Source: Bacteroidaceae bacterium
GTDB taxonomy: Bacteria > Bacteroidota > Bacteroidia > Bacteroidales > Bacteroidaceae
Length of the DNA stretch: 49,536 nt
Assembly: GCA_017462065.1 (NCBI GenBank)
Contig: JAFTRV010000007.1
Span: 1 to 49,536, forward strand
Direction: 5' to 3'
The notes under the pieces are model-generated. The model was not told the origin of the DNA. It saw only the letters and a list, made by a program, of their open reading frames with translations, and did not search any database. Shown in pieces: positions 6,571 to 15,840 of this stretch; position 1 is the stretch's first letter, and every line of letters starts with the position of its first letter. The translations under genes were made by a program, and so were the position numbers.

Positions 6571-7884
6571 ATGGGAAATTTGGTAGCGATAGTAGGGCGT
6601 CCCAACGTGGGCAAGTCCACTCTGTTCAACCGTTTGACAGAGACTAAGCAGGCGATTATATCAGACGAGGCGGGAACAACAAGAGACCGTCAGTATGGCC
6701 GTTGCCAGTGGTGCGGCAAGGAGTTCTCTCTTGTCGATACCGGCGGCTGGGTGCGTAACTCGGACGACGTCTTTGAAGAGGCGATATGCGACCAGGTTAC
6801 ATTGGCGCTCGAAGAAGCCGATGTGATACTCTTTGTAGTTGATGCCATAAATGGCGTGACAGACCTTGACATGGAGATGGCCTCAATGTTGCGCCGTTCC
6901 AAAAAGCCTGTTCTCCTTGTTGCCAACAAGGTAGACACATACGAGATGCAGTATACCGCCGCCGAGTTCTACGGGCTTGGCTTGGGCGACCTCTTCTGCA
7001 TATCGGCAGCCAACGGAAGCGGTACGGGTGACCTGCTCGACGAGGTGGTGTCAAAGTTCACGAAGGACGCCGAAGAGGCTCCCGAGGAGGATATACCCCG
7101 TTTTGCTGTCGTGGGCCGTCCTAACGCCGGACAGAGCTCTATAATAAACGTCTTCCTCGGCGAGGAGAGAAATATCGTAACGAACATTGCCGGAACGACA
7201 AGAGACTCAATCCTGACACGTTACACAAAGTTCGGTTTCGACTTCTATCTTGTCGATACAGCCGGAATACGCAAGAAGGGCAAGGTGAACGAGGATATCG
7301 AGTACTATTCGGTGCTGCGTTCGATACGTGCCATTGAGAACAGCGACGTCTGTATTCTCATGATTGACGCTACACGAGGCATTGAGTCGCAGGACCTCAA
7401 TATCTTCTCTATCATCCAGCGTAACCAGAAGAGCCTTGTCGTTGTGGTGAACAAGTGGGACTTGGTTGAGGACCGCAGCGAGAAGGTGCAGAAATTCTTT
7501 GAGAATGCGATAAGGGAGAGAGTCGCCCCGTTCGTCGATTTCCCCATTATCTTCACCTCGGCCGTTACGAAACAGCGTGTCTTCAAGGTGCTTGAAAAGG
7601 CGAAAGAGGTGTATCTGAACTCAAAGACAAAAATCTCTACAGCCAAGTTCAACGAGACCATGCTGCCTATCATCGAGGCCTTTCCGCCTCCATCGATAAA
7701 GGGCAAGTATATAAAGATAAAATACTGCATGCAGCTGCACGAGACTCGTGTGCCGTCGTTCCTCTTCTTCGCCAACCTGCCGCAGTATGTACGTGACCCG
7801 TACAAGCGTTTCTTGGAGAACAAGATCCGTGACCACTGGAATTTCAACGGAGTGCCAATGAACATATTTATTAGACAGAAATAA
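6571..7884 (+). CDS. der: Ribosome-assembly GTPase Der (EngA), with altered Walker A in domain 2
   Basis: A 437-residue double GTPase needed for 50S subunit assembly. The first G domain has G1 GRPNVGKS (9-16), DTGG (56-59) and NKVD (119-122). The second has G3 DTAG in [12 protein letters not shown] and G4 NKWD, but its G1 reads GRPNAGQSS (182-190): the P-loop Lys is replaced by Gln188 (codon CAG at 7132-7134). The C-terminal KH-like domain ends PMNIFIRQK. All other motifs are intact and the frame is open, so it is not a pseudogene. The last codons and the stop are part of a hairpin and are the founder unit of the tandem repeats at 7861-8098. Confidence 0.96.
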   Translation: MGNLVAIVGRPNVGKSTLFNRLTETKQAIISDEAGTTRDRQYGRCQWCGKEFSLVDTGGWVRNSDDVFEEAICDQVTLALEEADVILFVVDAINGVTDLDMEMASMLRRSKKPVLLVANKVDTYEMQYTAAEFYGLGLGDLFCISAANGSGTGDLLDEVVSKFTKDAEEAPEEDIPRFAVVGRPNAGQSSIINVFLGEERNIVTNIAGTTRDSILTRYTKFGFDFYLVDTAGIRKKGKVNEDIEYYSVLRSIRAIENSDVCILMIDATRGIESQDLNIFSIIQRNQKSLVVVVNKWDLVEDRSEKVQKFFENAIRERVAPFVDFPIIFTSAVTKQRVFKVLEKAKEVYLNSKTKISTAKFNETMLPIIEAFPPPSIKGKYIKIKYCMQLHETRVPSFLFFANLPQYVRDPYKRFLENKIRDHWNFNGVPMNIFIRQK

Positions 7885-8098
7885 ATATGTTCAATGAAAT
7901 AGGCCGAACGCAGTTCAGGCCAATTTCCTTTGTCCAAACATATTTATTAGACAGAAATAGGCCGAACGCAGTTCAGGCCAATTTCCTTTATGCAAAACAT
8001 ATTTATTAGGCAGAAATAAATATGTTCAATGAAATAGGCCGAACGTAGTGCAGACCAATTTCCTTTGTCCAAATATATTTATTAGGCAGCAATGAGGA
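7861..8098. repeat. Tandem duplication of the der 3' end, about 3.3 units
   Basis: Unit 1 (7861-7936, 76 nt) begins inside der at the codons for NIFIRQK. Unit 2 (7937-7995) lacks an internal 17-18-nt piece, unit 3 (7996-8071) is full length with scattered changes, and unit 4 (8072-8098) is partial. Full units hold two stem-loops: AACATATTTATT/AATAAATATGTT (7861-7891, including the stop codon) and the GGCC-rich hairpin. Only unit 1 is translated. The rest of the 7885-8215 gap is the palindrome from 8096. Confidence 0.88.
7896..7927 (+). terminator. GGCC hairpin after der, possible terminator
   Basis: GAAAT-A-GGCC-GAAC-GCA-GTTC-A-GGCC-A-ATTTC folds into a 13-bp stem with two A-A mismatches, followed by CTTTG. 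The same hairpin recurs in the next repeat unit (about 7960-7985) and, degenerated, in the third (about 8031-8062). The T tract is weak, so it may act as a transcript 3'-end stabiliser more than as a strong terminator. Confidence 0.45.
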
Positions 8099-8190
8099 TG
8101 TCTCAAAAGCCCTATTTTTGAACGAGTAATCCCCGATAGAGTATATTCTAACGGGGATTGCATTCTTTGTAAAATGACTTTTGAGTCACC
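8096..8190. mobile_element. MITE-like palindromic element of 95 bp
   Basis: The ends GGATGTCTCAAAAG and CTTTTGAGTCACC are imperfect terminal inverted repeats (CTCAAAAG/CTTTTGAG exact). The similarity continues inward over most of the length, and the centre is an 8-bp perfect stem, AATCCCCG/CGGGGATT (8128-8159), extended by TAGA/TCTA. There is no coding capacity and no clear target duplication. I recall near-identical elements in many Bacteroidales genomes. It lies between the convergent der and mlaF genes and could serve as a two-way terminator. Confidence 0.6.
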
Positions 8191-8215
8191 CTTATCTTAT
8201 TATTAATATTCTTGT

Positions 8216-8977
8216 TTATTTCCGCATTCCCATCTCCTTTACCTTTCTGACAAGGTCCGAAGAGAACAGGAAACTGTTGAGCGTCTCGTTGTCGGTGTGC
8301 AGAATTTCGTTCTTGTTGCCTTCCCATGACAGCTTGCCGTCGGCAAGGAACAGAATGTGGTCGCCGATGCCCATTACGGAGTTCATGTCATGAGTATTCA
8401 CGACAGTTGTAATATTGTACTCCTTTGTGATGTCATGTATCAGTTCGTCAATTCTCAGAGATGTCTGCGGGTCGAGGCCTGAGTTAGGCTCGTCGCAGAA
8501 GAGGTATCGTGGCTCAAGCGCTATGGCACGTGCTATGGCCGCACGCTTCTGCATGCCTCCCGACAGTTCGTCGGGCGACTTGTCCTGCGCCTCGAGAAGG
8601 TTTACACGGTCAAGGCAGAACTGCGCGCGCTTTACACGCTCTTTGTATGTCATTGTCGAGAACATGTCGAGCGGGAACATCACGTTCTCAAGAACGCTCA
8701 TGGAGTCGAAGAGGGCGGCGTTCTGGAACAGCATGCCAATCTCTCGTCTTAGCAGCATCCTCTCTTTCTTGTTGAAGCTGATGATGTCGCGCCCGTCATA
8801 TATGACCTTTCCGTTGTCTGGGTTTAAAAGTCCAACGATGCACTTGAGCAGCACGGTCTTTCCTGCGCCGCTCTTGCCAATGATAAGGTTGGTCTTGCCA
8901 TTGTCAAAGAGAGCGCTTATGTCGTTCAGCACAACCTGGTTGTCGAACTTCTTGTATATTGAAGATATCTCTATCAT
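8216..8977 (-). CDS. mlaF: Mla-type ABC transporter ATP-binding protein
   Basis: A 253-residue ATPase for a phospholipid (MCE/Mla-type) transporter that helps keep outer membrane lipid asymmetry. Walker A is GKSGAGKT (34-41), signature LSGGM (138-142), Walker B YLFCDEP (158-164), and the H-loop His is at 196 (NTHDMNS, typical of MlaF rather than nutrient importers). Its ATG overlaps the mlaE stop codon by 1 nt (TAATG), so translation is coupled. No MCE-domain (MlaD) gene is adjacent, as the next gene on this strand is absent and der converges on it. The family call is strong; the substrate is inferred. Confidence 0.88.
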   Translation of the reverse strand: MIEISSIYKKFDNQVVLNDISALFDNGKTNLIIGKSGAGKTVLLKCIVGLLNPDNGKVIYDGRDIISFNKKERMLLRREIGMLFQNAALFDSMSVLENVMFPLDMFSTMTYKERVKRAQFCLDRVNLLEAQDKSPDELSGGMQKRAAIARAIALEPRYLFCDEPNSGLDPQTSLRIDELIHDITKEYNITTVVNTHDMNSVMGIGDHILFLADGKLSWEGNKNEILHTDNETLNSFLFSSDLVRKVKEMGMRK

Positions 8978-9726
8978 TATTGCATGAGTAATTGTGTGAG
9001 TATCATGTCGGCGAACAGTATGAGAGCGCTGCAGCTGACAACAGCGTTAGTGCTTGCCTTGCCCACCTCTAACGAGCCGCCCGACACACGGTAGCCGTAG
9101 AACGATGAAACGCTTGTTATGATGAAGGCGAAAGCTACGGACTTTATCACGCTGCACCAGATATACCATTGCTGGAATTCGTACTGAAGGCCGACCATGA
9201 GGTCCTCGGGAGTCATTATCCCAGTGAATTTTCCTATGGCGAACGCGCCTGCCGTTCCGGCTGCGATGCTGAATATTACAAGCATGGGAATCATTGCCAT
9301 GAGTGCCGAAACCTTTGGCAGAATAAGAAAACTCGCTGAATTTACGCCCATTATCTCCAAAGCGTCAATCTGCTGAGTCACGCGCATGGTGCCGATTTCC
9401 GATGTTATGTTCGAGCCAACCTTGCCGGCAAGTATAAGACACATGATAGATGACGAGAACTCAAGGATAAGTATCTCGCGTGTTGAATAGCCTACAACCA
9501 TTTTCGGCATCCAGGGGCTTTCGATGTTCAGCTTGAGCTGAATGCATATTACCGCTCCGATAAAGAATGATATGAGAAGCACGATGGGTATCGAATTCAC
9601 GCCAAGCTGGTACATCTCCTGCAACATCTGGCGAAAGAATACCCTCCACTTTTCAGGGATAGAAAAAACCCTTTTCATGAGCAGGATATACTCTCCGAAC
9701 GTTTTTATTGAATCGACAAGTATCAT
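8977..9726 (-). CDS. mlaE: Mla-type ABC transporter permease
   Basis: A 249-residue inner membrane permease of the MlaE/YrbE family with about five or six hydrophobic segments and the family core around LILEFSSSIMCLILAGKVGS and IGTMRVTQQIDALEIMGV (about 88-128), which forms the lipid-handling cavity in MlaE. It is the first gene of the minus-strand mlaE-mlaF pair. A -7-like TAACTTTG lies 45 nt upstream. The gene is divergent from lptB, with about 200 nt between the start codons. Confidence 0.88.
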   Translation of the reverse strand: MILVDSIKTFGEYILLMKRVFSIPEKWRVFFRQMLQEMYQLGVNSIPIVLLISFFIGAVICIQLKLNIESPWMPKMVVGYSTREILILEFSSSIMCLILAGKVGSNITSEIGTMRVTQQIDALEIMGVNSASFLILPKVSALMAMIPMLVIFSIAAGTAGAFAIGKFTGIMTPEDLMVGLQYEFQQWYIWCSVIKSVAFAFIITSVSSFYGYRVSGGSLEVGKASTNAVVSCSALILFADMILTQLLMQ

Positions 9727-9770
9727 CTTTACTTATGTATAAAAACAACTTACGCTTTCTGTTTATGCGG

Positions 9771-9778
9771 CAAAGTTA
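9771..9778 (-). promoter_or_regulatory. Possible -7 element of mlaEF
   Basis: On the minus strand this reads TAACTTTG, a match to TAnnTTTG, about 45 nt upstream of the mlaE start. No -33 motif is placed well. Confidence 0.4.
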
Positions 9779-9861
9779 CTAATTTTTGTTTTCACGTAGT
9801 GTTAATAAATGCAACAATCTTTACAATAACAGCCTTTTGACCTCGGAAAGAGAACCTTTTG

Positions 9862-9892
9862 TTGTGTGAAAGACAAAAATAGATTATCTTCG
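9862..9892 (+). promoter_or_regulatory. Probable promoter of lptB
   Basis: A -33 TTG at 9862-9864, a 20-nt spacer and a -7 element TATCTTCG (one change from TAnnTTTG) at 9885-9892, 33 nt before the lptB start codon. It points away from the mlaEF promoter. Confidence 0.5.
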
Positions 9893-9924
9893 CCATTGGA
9901 AAATTCAATAAAAGAACAGGAAGT

Positions 9925-10704
9925 ATGGGTGATGTGTCGATGAGCAACGATGACAGAATGGTGCTGCGTACCGAAAATCTTGTCAAGCGTTACGGCAAGC
10001 GTACTGTGGTGAACAATGTCTCTTTCAATGTGAAGCAGGGCGAAATCGTAGGCTTGCTCGGTCCTAACGGAGCGGGAAAGACCACATCGTTCTATATGAC
10101 GACAGGCCTTGTGGTCCCCAACGCCGGCCGTATATTTCTTAATGACGACGAGATAACGAGACACCCGGTTTATAAGCGTGCCCGAGCGGGCATAGGCTAT
10201 CTTGCCCAAGAGGCGAGCGTGTTCCGCAAGATGACTGTCGAGGACAATATCGCATCGGTGCTTGAACTTACAGGCAAGCCAAAGGAGTACCAGCGAGAAA
10301 AGCTCGAGAGTCTTATCGAAGAGTTCCGTCTGCAGAAAGTGAGGAAAAACCTCGGCGACCGTCTTTCGGGAGGCGAGCGCCGTCGTACTGAAATAGCCCG
10401 TTGCCTTGCTATCGACCCAAAATTCATCATGCTTGACGAGCCTTTTGCCGGCGTAGACCCTATCGCCGTCGAGGATATCCAATATATTGTGTGGAAGCTC
10501 AAGGACAAGAATATCGGCATCCTTATCACCGACCACAACGTACAGGAGACTTTGAGCATTACCGACAGGGCCTATCTGCTTTTTGAAGGACGCATCCTCT
10601 TTGAAGGCACTCCCGAAGTGCTTGCCGAGAACTCGATTGTCCGCGAGAAATATCTCGGCCGTGACTTCGTGCTGAGGAAACGTGATTTCCAGGTGAATTA
10701 TTGA
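9925..10704 (+). CDS. lptB: LPS export ABC transporter ATP-binding protein LptB
   Basis: A 259-residue ATPase that powers LPS extraction from the inner membrane with LptF/LptG. Walker A GPNGAGKT (46-53), signature LSGGE (147-151) followed by RRRTEIAR, Walker B FIMLDEP (167-173) with PFAGVDP, and H-loop His204 in [10 protein letters not shown], all typical of LptB. A shorter start at Met6 (9940) or Met12 is possible, since the family core begins near LRTENL. The lptF/G genes are not in the window. The protease gene follows after 43 nt. Confidence 0.95.
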   Translation: MGDVSMSNDDRMVLRTENLVKRYGKRTVVNNVSFNVKQGEIVGLLGPNGAGKTTSFYMTTGLVVPNAGRIFLNDDEITRHPVYKRARAGIGYLAQEASVFRKMTVEDNIASVLELTGKPKEYQREKLESLIEEFRLQKVRKNLGDRLSGGERRRTEIARCLAIDPKFIMLDEPFAGVDPIAVEDIQYIVWKLKDKNIGILITDHNVQETLSITDRAYLLFEGRILFEGTPEVLAENSIVREKYLGRDFVLRKRDFQVNY

Positions 10705-10747
10705 TTACACTGCATTTTTACAAAATTGTTTCGGATAACAAACTGCT

Positions 10748-13700
10748 ATGAAAAAACTTCTTCTTATGTTCGTGGCCGTTCTTGTATCGGTCCAAGTGTC
10801 TTTAGCCCAGCAGACGGCTGTTATCGACAGCGAACTGCAACAGGCGCTTGATAATGAATCAGCAGAGTTGATAAATGTCAATATTGTCCTGAAGTCCGAA
10901 GCCGACAAGACAAAATTAAAGGCGTTGAAAAAAACGGCCGCCAGAAGAGAGACTGTAAGCGGTGCAGTCGTCGGCGTACTTAAGAAGCATGCCGAAAACA
11001 GCCAGGCGGCAGTAATGGCCCTTCTTGTTGAGGCCGAAAAGGAGGGAAAGGCAAGTGAAATCTCGTCGCATTGGATGTCGAACGGCATAACCTGTAATGC
11101 CACAAAAGAGGTTATATATCAAATGGCTTCGCATCCCGATGTGTTGGCTATCGGATATAATAAGGAACTGAAGGTCGTCGAAAGCGTTGATGAGTATGAC
11201 GTTGAAGCTGCGGCAAACGAGTATAAAGCTACGCCGCATGTGATTCAGGTGGGTGCCGATGATGTGTGGTCGCAAGGCTATACAGGCAAGAATGTTGTAG
11301 TGGCGGTGCTTGACTCAGGAACTAACCCCGACCATTACGACCTTAAAGACCATCTTTGGGTGGGATATGCCGACACGGACGGTGACGGAGAGAAAGACGA
11401 CATGATAAATGGCTGGAACTTTGTTTCGGACAATTCAAATATCGCCGACGATTACGGGCATGGAACGCATTGTGCCGGTATCGTTTGCGGAGACGGAACT
11501 GTGGGCAATATCACAGGCGTTGCTCCCGACGCTACGCTTATGACAGTAAAGATAGTGAACAGAGCCGGAGGCGGCTCGGTTGCGCAAATGATTTCCGGCG
11601 TGGAGTTCGCCGTGGAGAATGGCGCTCATGTGCTAAGCATGTCGTTAGGCTATAAGCAGTCACAGATAGGAACAGCCGACATCGTGGCGCTTAGAAGAGC
11701 GTTTGAGAACACATTGGAAGCGGGTGTCGTTGTATGTGCGGCAGCCGGCAATGACGGAAATACGCAAGGGGATCTCAAGAATATTGACTACCCTGCAGCC
11801 TGCCCTCCGCCATATATTCACCCTGACCAGGCTGTGAATTCGGGCGGCAAGACAAGCGTAATTTGTGTGGGTTCTGTAAACTCCAATGATGAATATGCAA
11901 AAACTTCGTCTATAGGTCCTGTCACGTGGCAGGGTACCGAGTTTGGCGACTATCCTTACGATGATACGCGTATAGGCCTTATACGTCCCGATGTCTGTGC
12001 GCCCGGCGAACTCATATATTCGCTTAAATATGACGAGAACAACAAGTATAAGTTAATGTCGGGTACATCACAGGCTACTCCTTGCGTTGCGGGTGTTATT
12101 GCCTTGATGCTTGAAAAGAATCCGGCCCTGACTCCTGCACAGATATGCGAAACATTGGAGACAACCGCAAAAAAGCTCTCCGAGAAGAAGGATAATTATA
12201 CAGGTTCCGGTCGTGTGGACGCATTGGCTGCCGTAAACAGCGTAGAGGCTGAGGGCGCAAAGCCTTTTATTGAGCTTGTAAGCTGCTCGCCGGCTGTTGT
12301 CGCTCCCGGCAAAAACATAAATGTCGATTTTGAATTGCTCAATAGCGGTAATGGTGACGCTGATGAGAATGTCGTGGCAAGGCTTATCGCCAATGACCCG
12401 TATGTGGCGATTGTCAATGGCGAGCTTGACTTTGGTAAGATTGCGGGTGGTAAGAGCGTTGCTGGCAACTTTGTCATAGCCGCAGCCGAGAACACTCCGA
12501 ACGGTCATACTGCATATATGAAAATAGTCATTGCGTCGGGCGGGAATCTCCGTCATTGCGATGTGGCTGTCAAGTTTGTAAACGAGGCGAAGATTGTTTG
12601 TACTCCTTTAACGCAGGAATCGCTTGTGCCGGGGAGCAACAAGGTTGTAGTGAACGTGAAAAACTGCGGCACTGCGGCGACAGAGGGCGAAACCGGAGTC
12701 GCAATCAGTACGGCCTCGCCCTATGTGACGGTTGTGAACGGAGAGACTCTGTTAGGCACAATTGGAGTGAACGAAACGAAGATGGTTGAATTCATCGTCG
12801 ATGTTATTGACGAGGCCCCCGACAACAGCTCCGTAAGTTTCGATGTCTTTGCGACTCCTGGCAACAATGCCGCCGTAAAGAATATTATATATGAGTTCGA
12901 ACAAGGCTTTGACGATAGCGGTCATTTGACGGATGGCTTCAGCGGTTGGACAACGTTCGATGCGAGTGATGACGGCAGGAGTCATCCGTGGTGGCATTCC
13001 TCAATGGCAGGAACGCATCGGTTATACGACTTAAAGGATTCTTATTCAGGCGAGGGCCATTTTATGAGTGAGACTTACTGTCAGGCGTCGATGATTGAAT
13101 ACACGCAGCCCATAGACAATTATCTGGTTTCTCCAAAAGTGAGAATTGCCCCAAACAGCAGTTTCAGTTTTGTTGCCCGAGTTCATGGTGAGTGGTATGG
13201 CGAGCATTTCGGCGTCGCCGTCTCGGAAAAAGGCAATAGCTCAGCTGCCGACTTCACGACAATAAAGGAGTGGACTATCAATGCGAGTGACGGCAATGGT
13301 TGGATAAGGTATGAGGTTGATTTGAGCGAGTATGTCGGAAAGGATGTCTATGTTGCGATACGTCACTATTTTACAGACCGGCAATGGGAGGAACTCGACA
13401 ATGGCTACGATGTGTATATCCTGCATGTCGATGATGCCGAGTTCAAGAACGTGATAGACCTCTCTTCGGCATTTGTTTATAACAACTACAGCTATTTCTC
13501 GCTTAATGTCGAAGGCAACCCGTTGCCCGCTCCTGATGGCGTGGCGGCTACGGTTGTAGACGGCCGGACTATAGCTTTGTCGTGGACAGCTGTGCCTAAT
13601 GCTCAGGCATATAATATCTATCGTGACGGGGAATTCTTGGCGACGGCAAGCGCTTTGAGTTATACCGATACGGGGCTTGCATCTGATACTGAATATGTCT

Positions 13701-14245
13701 ACAGTGTTTCTGCCGTGTATAACGGCAAGGAATATGAACGTTCAGCCGGTGTGACGGCTGTGACCGGAAAGGCCGACTATAGCGTGAAAATCCTTTCTGT
13801 CGCACCCGGCGCTCTTTCGGTTGGAGAAAATGTCATAGAGATTACGCTCGTGAACAATGGAATTTACGAGCAGAAGTCGAGAAGCACCGTTACGCTCGCG
13901 ACAGACGATTCGTATGCCGAAATTGTAAATCCGACAGCCGGAATGAAGTACCTTAAAGTCGGCGAAGAGTATACATGCCGTTTTACGGTTATGATAAAAG
14001 ATGATATTCCTGACGGCCATGCTGTAAAGTTCAATCTGAACGTTACGGAGCTTTTTGAGGACAAGAACAGTTGGGATTGCCCGTTCTCGGTGGTCTTTGG
14101 AGACTCCGACGTCTCTACAACGATTGAGAGCCCCCGGGAAGAGGACGAAGCCGCTGAGGTGTACGATATGAGCGGGCGACGCATAGTAAAGCCGACAAAG
14201 GGAATATACGTCGTGAATGGCAAGAAGGTGTATGTAAGGCAATAA
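10748..14245 (+). CDS. Secreted subtilisin-like serine protease (S8), multidomain, type IX-like tail
   Basis: A 1165-residue exported protease. Signal peptide MKKLLLMFVAVLVSVQVSLA; propeptide region about 25-160. The S8 catalytic domain spans about 170-500 with Asp189 (VLDSGTNP), His238 (YGHGTHCAG), oxyanion Asn335 (AAAGNDG) and Ser441 (MSGTSQATP). Then come two CARDB-like Ig domains (about 505-720), a jelly-roll domain like the gingipain cleaved-adhesin module (about 725-905, GFSGWTTFD), a fibronectin III domain (about 925-1015) and another CARDB-like domain. The C terminus (VYDMSGRRI, KGIYVVNGKK) is the type IX-like sorting tail also seen on the first protein of the window. All catalytic residues are present, so it should be active at the cell surface or outside. 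It may cleave host or dietary protein; the substrate is unknown. Confidence 0.93.
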   Translation: MKKLLLMFVAVLVSVQVSLAQQTAVIDSELQQALDNESAELINVNIVLKSEADKTKLKALKKTAARRETVSGAVVGVLKKHAENSQAAVMALLVEAEKEGKASEISSHWMSNGITCNATKEVIYQMASHPDVLAIGYNKELKVVESVDEYDVEAAANEYKATPHVIQVGADDVWSQGYTGKNVVVAVLDSGTNPDHYDLKDHLWVGYADTDGDGEKDDMINGWNFVSDNSNIADDYGHGTHCAGIVCGDGTVGNITGVAPDATLMTVKIVNRAGGGSVAQMISGVEFAVENGAHVLSMSLGYKQSQIGTADIVALRRAFENTLEAGVVVCAAAGNDGNTQGDLKNIDYPAACPPPYIHPDQAVNSGGKTSVICVGSVNSNDEYAKTSSIGPVTWQGTEFGDYPYDDTRIGLIRPDVCAPGELIYSLKYDENNKYKLMSGTSQATPCVAGVIALMLEKNPALTPAQICETLETTAKKLSEKKDNYTGSGRVDALAAVNSVEAEGAKPFIELVSCSPAVVAPGKNINVDFELLNSGNGDADENVVARLIANDPYVAIVNGELDFGKIAGGKSVAGNFVIAAAENTPNGHTAYMKIVIASGGNLRHCDVAVKFVNEAKIVCTPLTQESLVPGSNKVVVNVKNCGTAATEGETGVAISTASPYVTVVNGETLLGTIGVNETKMVEFIVDVIDEAPDNSSVSFDVFATPGNNAAVKNIIYEFEQGFDDSGHLTDGFSGWTTFDASDDGRSHPWWHSSMAGTHRLYDLKDSYSGEGHFMSETYCQASMIEYTQPIDNYLVSPKVRIAPNSSFSFVARVHGEWYGEHFGVAVSEKGNSSAADFTTIKEWTINASDGNGWIRYEVDLSEYVGKDVYVAIRHYFTDRQWEELDNGYDVYILHVDDAEFKNVIDLSSAFVYNNYSYFSLNVEGNPLPAPDGVAATVVDGRTIALSWTAVPNAQAYNIYRDGEFLATASALSYTDTGLASDTEYVYSVSAVYNGKEYERSAGVTAVTGKADYSVKILSVAPGALSVGENVIEITLVNNGIYEQKSRSTVTLATDDSYAEIVNPTAGMKYLKVGEEYTCRFTVMIKDDIPDGHAVKFNLNVTELFEDKNSWDCPFSVVFGDSDVSTTIESPREEDEAAEVYDMSGRRIVKPTKGIYVVNGKKVYVRQ

Positions 14246-14330
14246 GATCTTTTGTGAAATCTTTAATCTGCCGGAAGCTCTTTTCGACAGGCTATTTTAT
14301 CCTTTGCGGTTCAACTAAATTGCATTTTGC

Positions 14331-14361
14331 TTGATTTTGTGCCTAACTTGTTGTATTTTTG
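14331..14361 (+). promoter_or_regulatory. Probable promoter of tig-clpP-clpX
   Basis: A -33 TTG (14331-14333), an exact 20-nt spacer and a -7 TATTTTTG (14354-14361). The tig ATG is 102 nt downstream, giving a leader of roughly 95 nt. The 14246-14463 gap shows no clear terminator for the protease gene. Confidence 0.55.
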
Positions 14362-14463
14362 CACGCTCTAAATTCGGCATATAGTATGCTGTGCATAGAA
14401 ACTGCAACGCTCCGGCATTGCGGTTCCCTGTGAAGACAAAGGAAATTATTTAAATATTTTATA

Positions 14464-15810
14464 ATGGAATTTACACTTAAAAATCAGGACGCTACAAGCG
14501 CAATCCTCTCTGTGACTATTCAGGAGGCAGACTATTCAGCATTGGTTGAGAAACAGTTGAAGAACTTCCGTCAGAAGGCTAATATCCCCGGTTTCCGTCC
14601 GGGCATGGTACCTATGGCTCTTATCAAGAAGCAGTACGGTACAGCCGTAAAGGCCGAGGAGATAAACAAACTCTTGCAGACCAAGATTTTCGAGTACATC
14701 AGAGAGAACAAGGTCGATATGCTCGGCGAGCCTCTTCCTATCGAGGAGCAGCAGGCAGGCATCAACATGGCAGAGGACAAGGACTTTACATTCGAGTTCG
14801 AGATTGCTCTTGCTCCTAAGTTCGACGCTGTCCTTGACAAAGAGGACAAGCTCACATACTACAAGATACAGCCAACCGATGAGATGATCGACGGTCAGGC
14901 TAACGCTTACGCTCAGCGTTGCGGCGAGTACAAGCAGGTTGAGTCTTATGAGAACGGCGACATGCTTAAGGGTACATTGGCCGAGTCTATCGAGAACGGC
15001 ATTGTTGTACGCGAGGCTGTAATGATGCCTTCATATATGAAGAACGACGAGCAGAAGGCTCTCTTTGCGGGCGTTAAGGTGAACGACGTGGTTACATTCA
15101 ACCCGACAACTGCGTTTGACGGCAATGAGGCGGAGCTCTCATCGCTTCTGAAAATTGAGAAGGGCGAGGTTAAGGCTCACGCAGGCGAGTTTACGTTCAC
15201 TGTTTCTGAAATCACTCGTTTCGTGGCAAGCGAGCTGAATCAGGATGTGTTCGACGCTGCTTTCGGCAAGGATGCCGTTAAGAGCGAAGAGGAGTTCCGT
15301 GCTAAGATTGCCGAGCAGTTCGCAAGCCGCTTCGAGGTTGAGAGCGACTATAAGCTTCTCATGGACGTACGTTCACACTTGATGAACAAGATAGGCAAGC
15401 TCGAGTTCAATGAGTCAATCTTGCGTCGTATCATGGATATGAACAAGGGCGAGGGCGCTGAGTCGGTAAGCGAGGAGGATTTCCAGAAGAGCCTTACAGA
15501 GCTTTCATGGCACCTTGTTAAGGAGCAGCTTGCCAAGAAGTTCGAGATTAAGATTGACGACAACGATGTTCTCGGCGTAGCTAAGGAGGCTACACGTGAC
15601 CAGTTCGCTCAGTACGGCATGGCTAATGTTCCCGACGACCTGCTCGAGAACTACGCTAAGGAGATGCTTAAGCAGGACAAGACACGCGAGGCTCTTATCA
15701 ACCGTGCGGTAGACGTTAAGCTTATCCAGGCTATCAAGGGCGTCGTTACCTTGAGAAACAAGAAGGTATCTGTTGAGGATTTCAACAAAAAGGTATCTGA
15801 AAACGCTTAA
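14464..15810 (+). CDS. tig: Trigger factor
   Basis: A 448-residue ribosome-bound chaperone. The N-terminal ribosome-binding domain has the conserved signature NIPGFRPGMVPMALIKKQYG (about 40-59; GFRxGxxP in the family). The central region (about 150-255), which is a FKBP isomerase domain in proteobacteria, is divergent as in other Bacteroidota, and the C-terminal helical arms (about 260-448) follow. The gene uses a narrow set of preferred codons (GAG, AAG, GCT, CTT), fitting high expression. clpP begins 30 nt after the stop and clpX 10 nt after that, the classic folding and degradation operon. Confidence 0.95.
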   Translation: MEFTLKNQDATSAILSVTIQEADYSALVEKQLKNFRQKANIPGFRPGMVPMALIKKQYGTAVKAEEINKLLQTKIFEYIRENKVDMLGEPLPIEEQQAGINMAEDKDFTFEFEIALAPKFDAVLDKEDKLTYYKIQPTDEMIDGQANAYAQRCGEYKQVESYENGDMLKGTLAESIENGIVVREAVMMPSYMKNDEQKALFAGVKVNDVVTFNPTTAFDGNEAELSSLLKIEKGEVKAHAGEFTFTVSEITRFVASELNQDVFDAAFGKDAVKSEEEFRAKIAEQFASRFEVESDYKLLMDVRSHLMNKIGKLEFNESILRRIMDMNKGEGAESVSEEDFQKSLTELSWHLVKEQLAKKFEIKIDDNDVLGVAKEATRDQFAQYGMANVPDDLLENYAKEMLKQDKTREALINRAVDVKLIQAIKGVVTLRNKKVSVEDFNKKVSENA

Positions 15811-15840
15811 TTAGGTAAACCCTTTAATTTGATTTGATGT

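Noticed and set aside
7861-8098. Possible frameshifted second der copy
   Set aside because: The repeated part covers only the last eight codons; the rest of der is not duplicated.
8096-8190. IS element remnant
   Set aside because: No piece of transposase is visible and the element is palindromic along its length, which suits a MITE or terminator better than a deleted IS.
9802-10536. 244-codon reverse frame opposite lptB
   Set aside because: LptB motifs are complete on the forward strand; the reverse frame would also delete the divergent promoter region.
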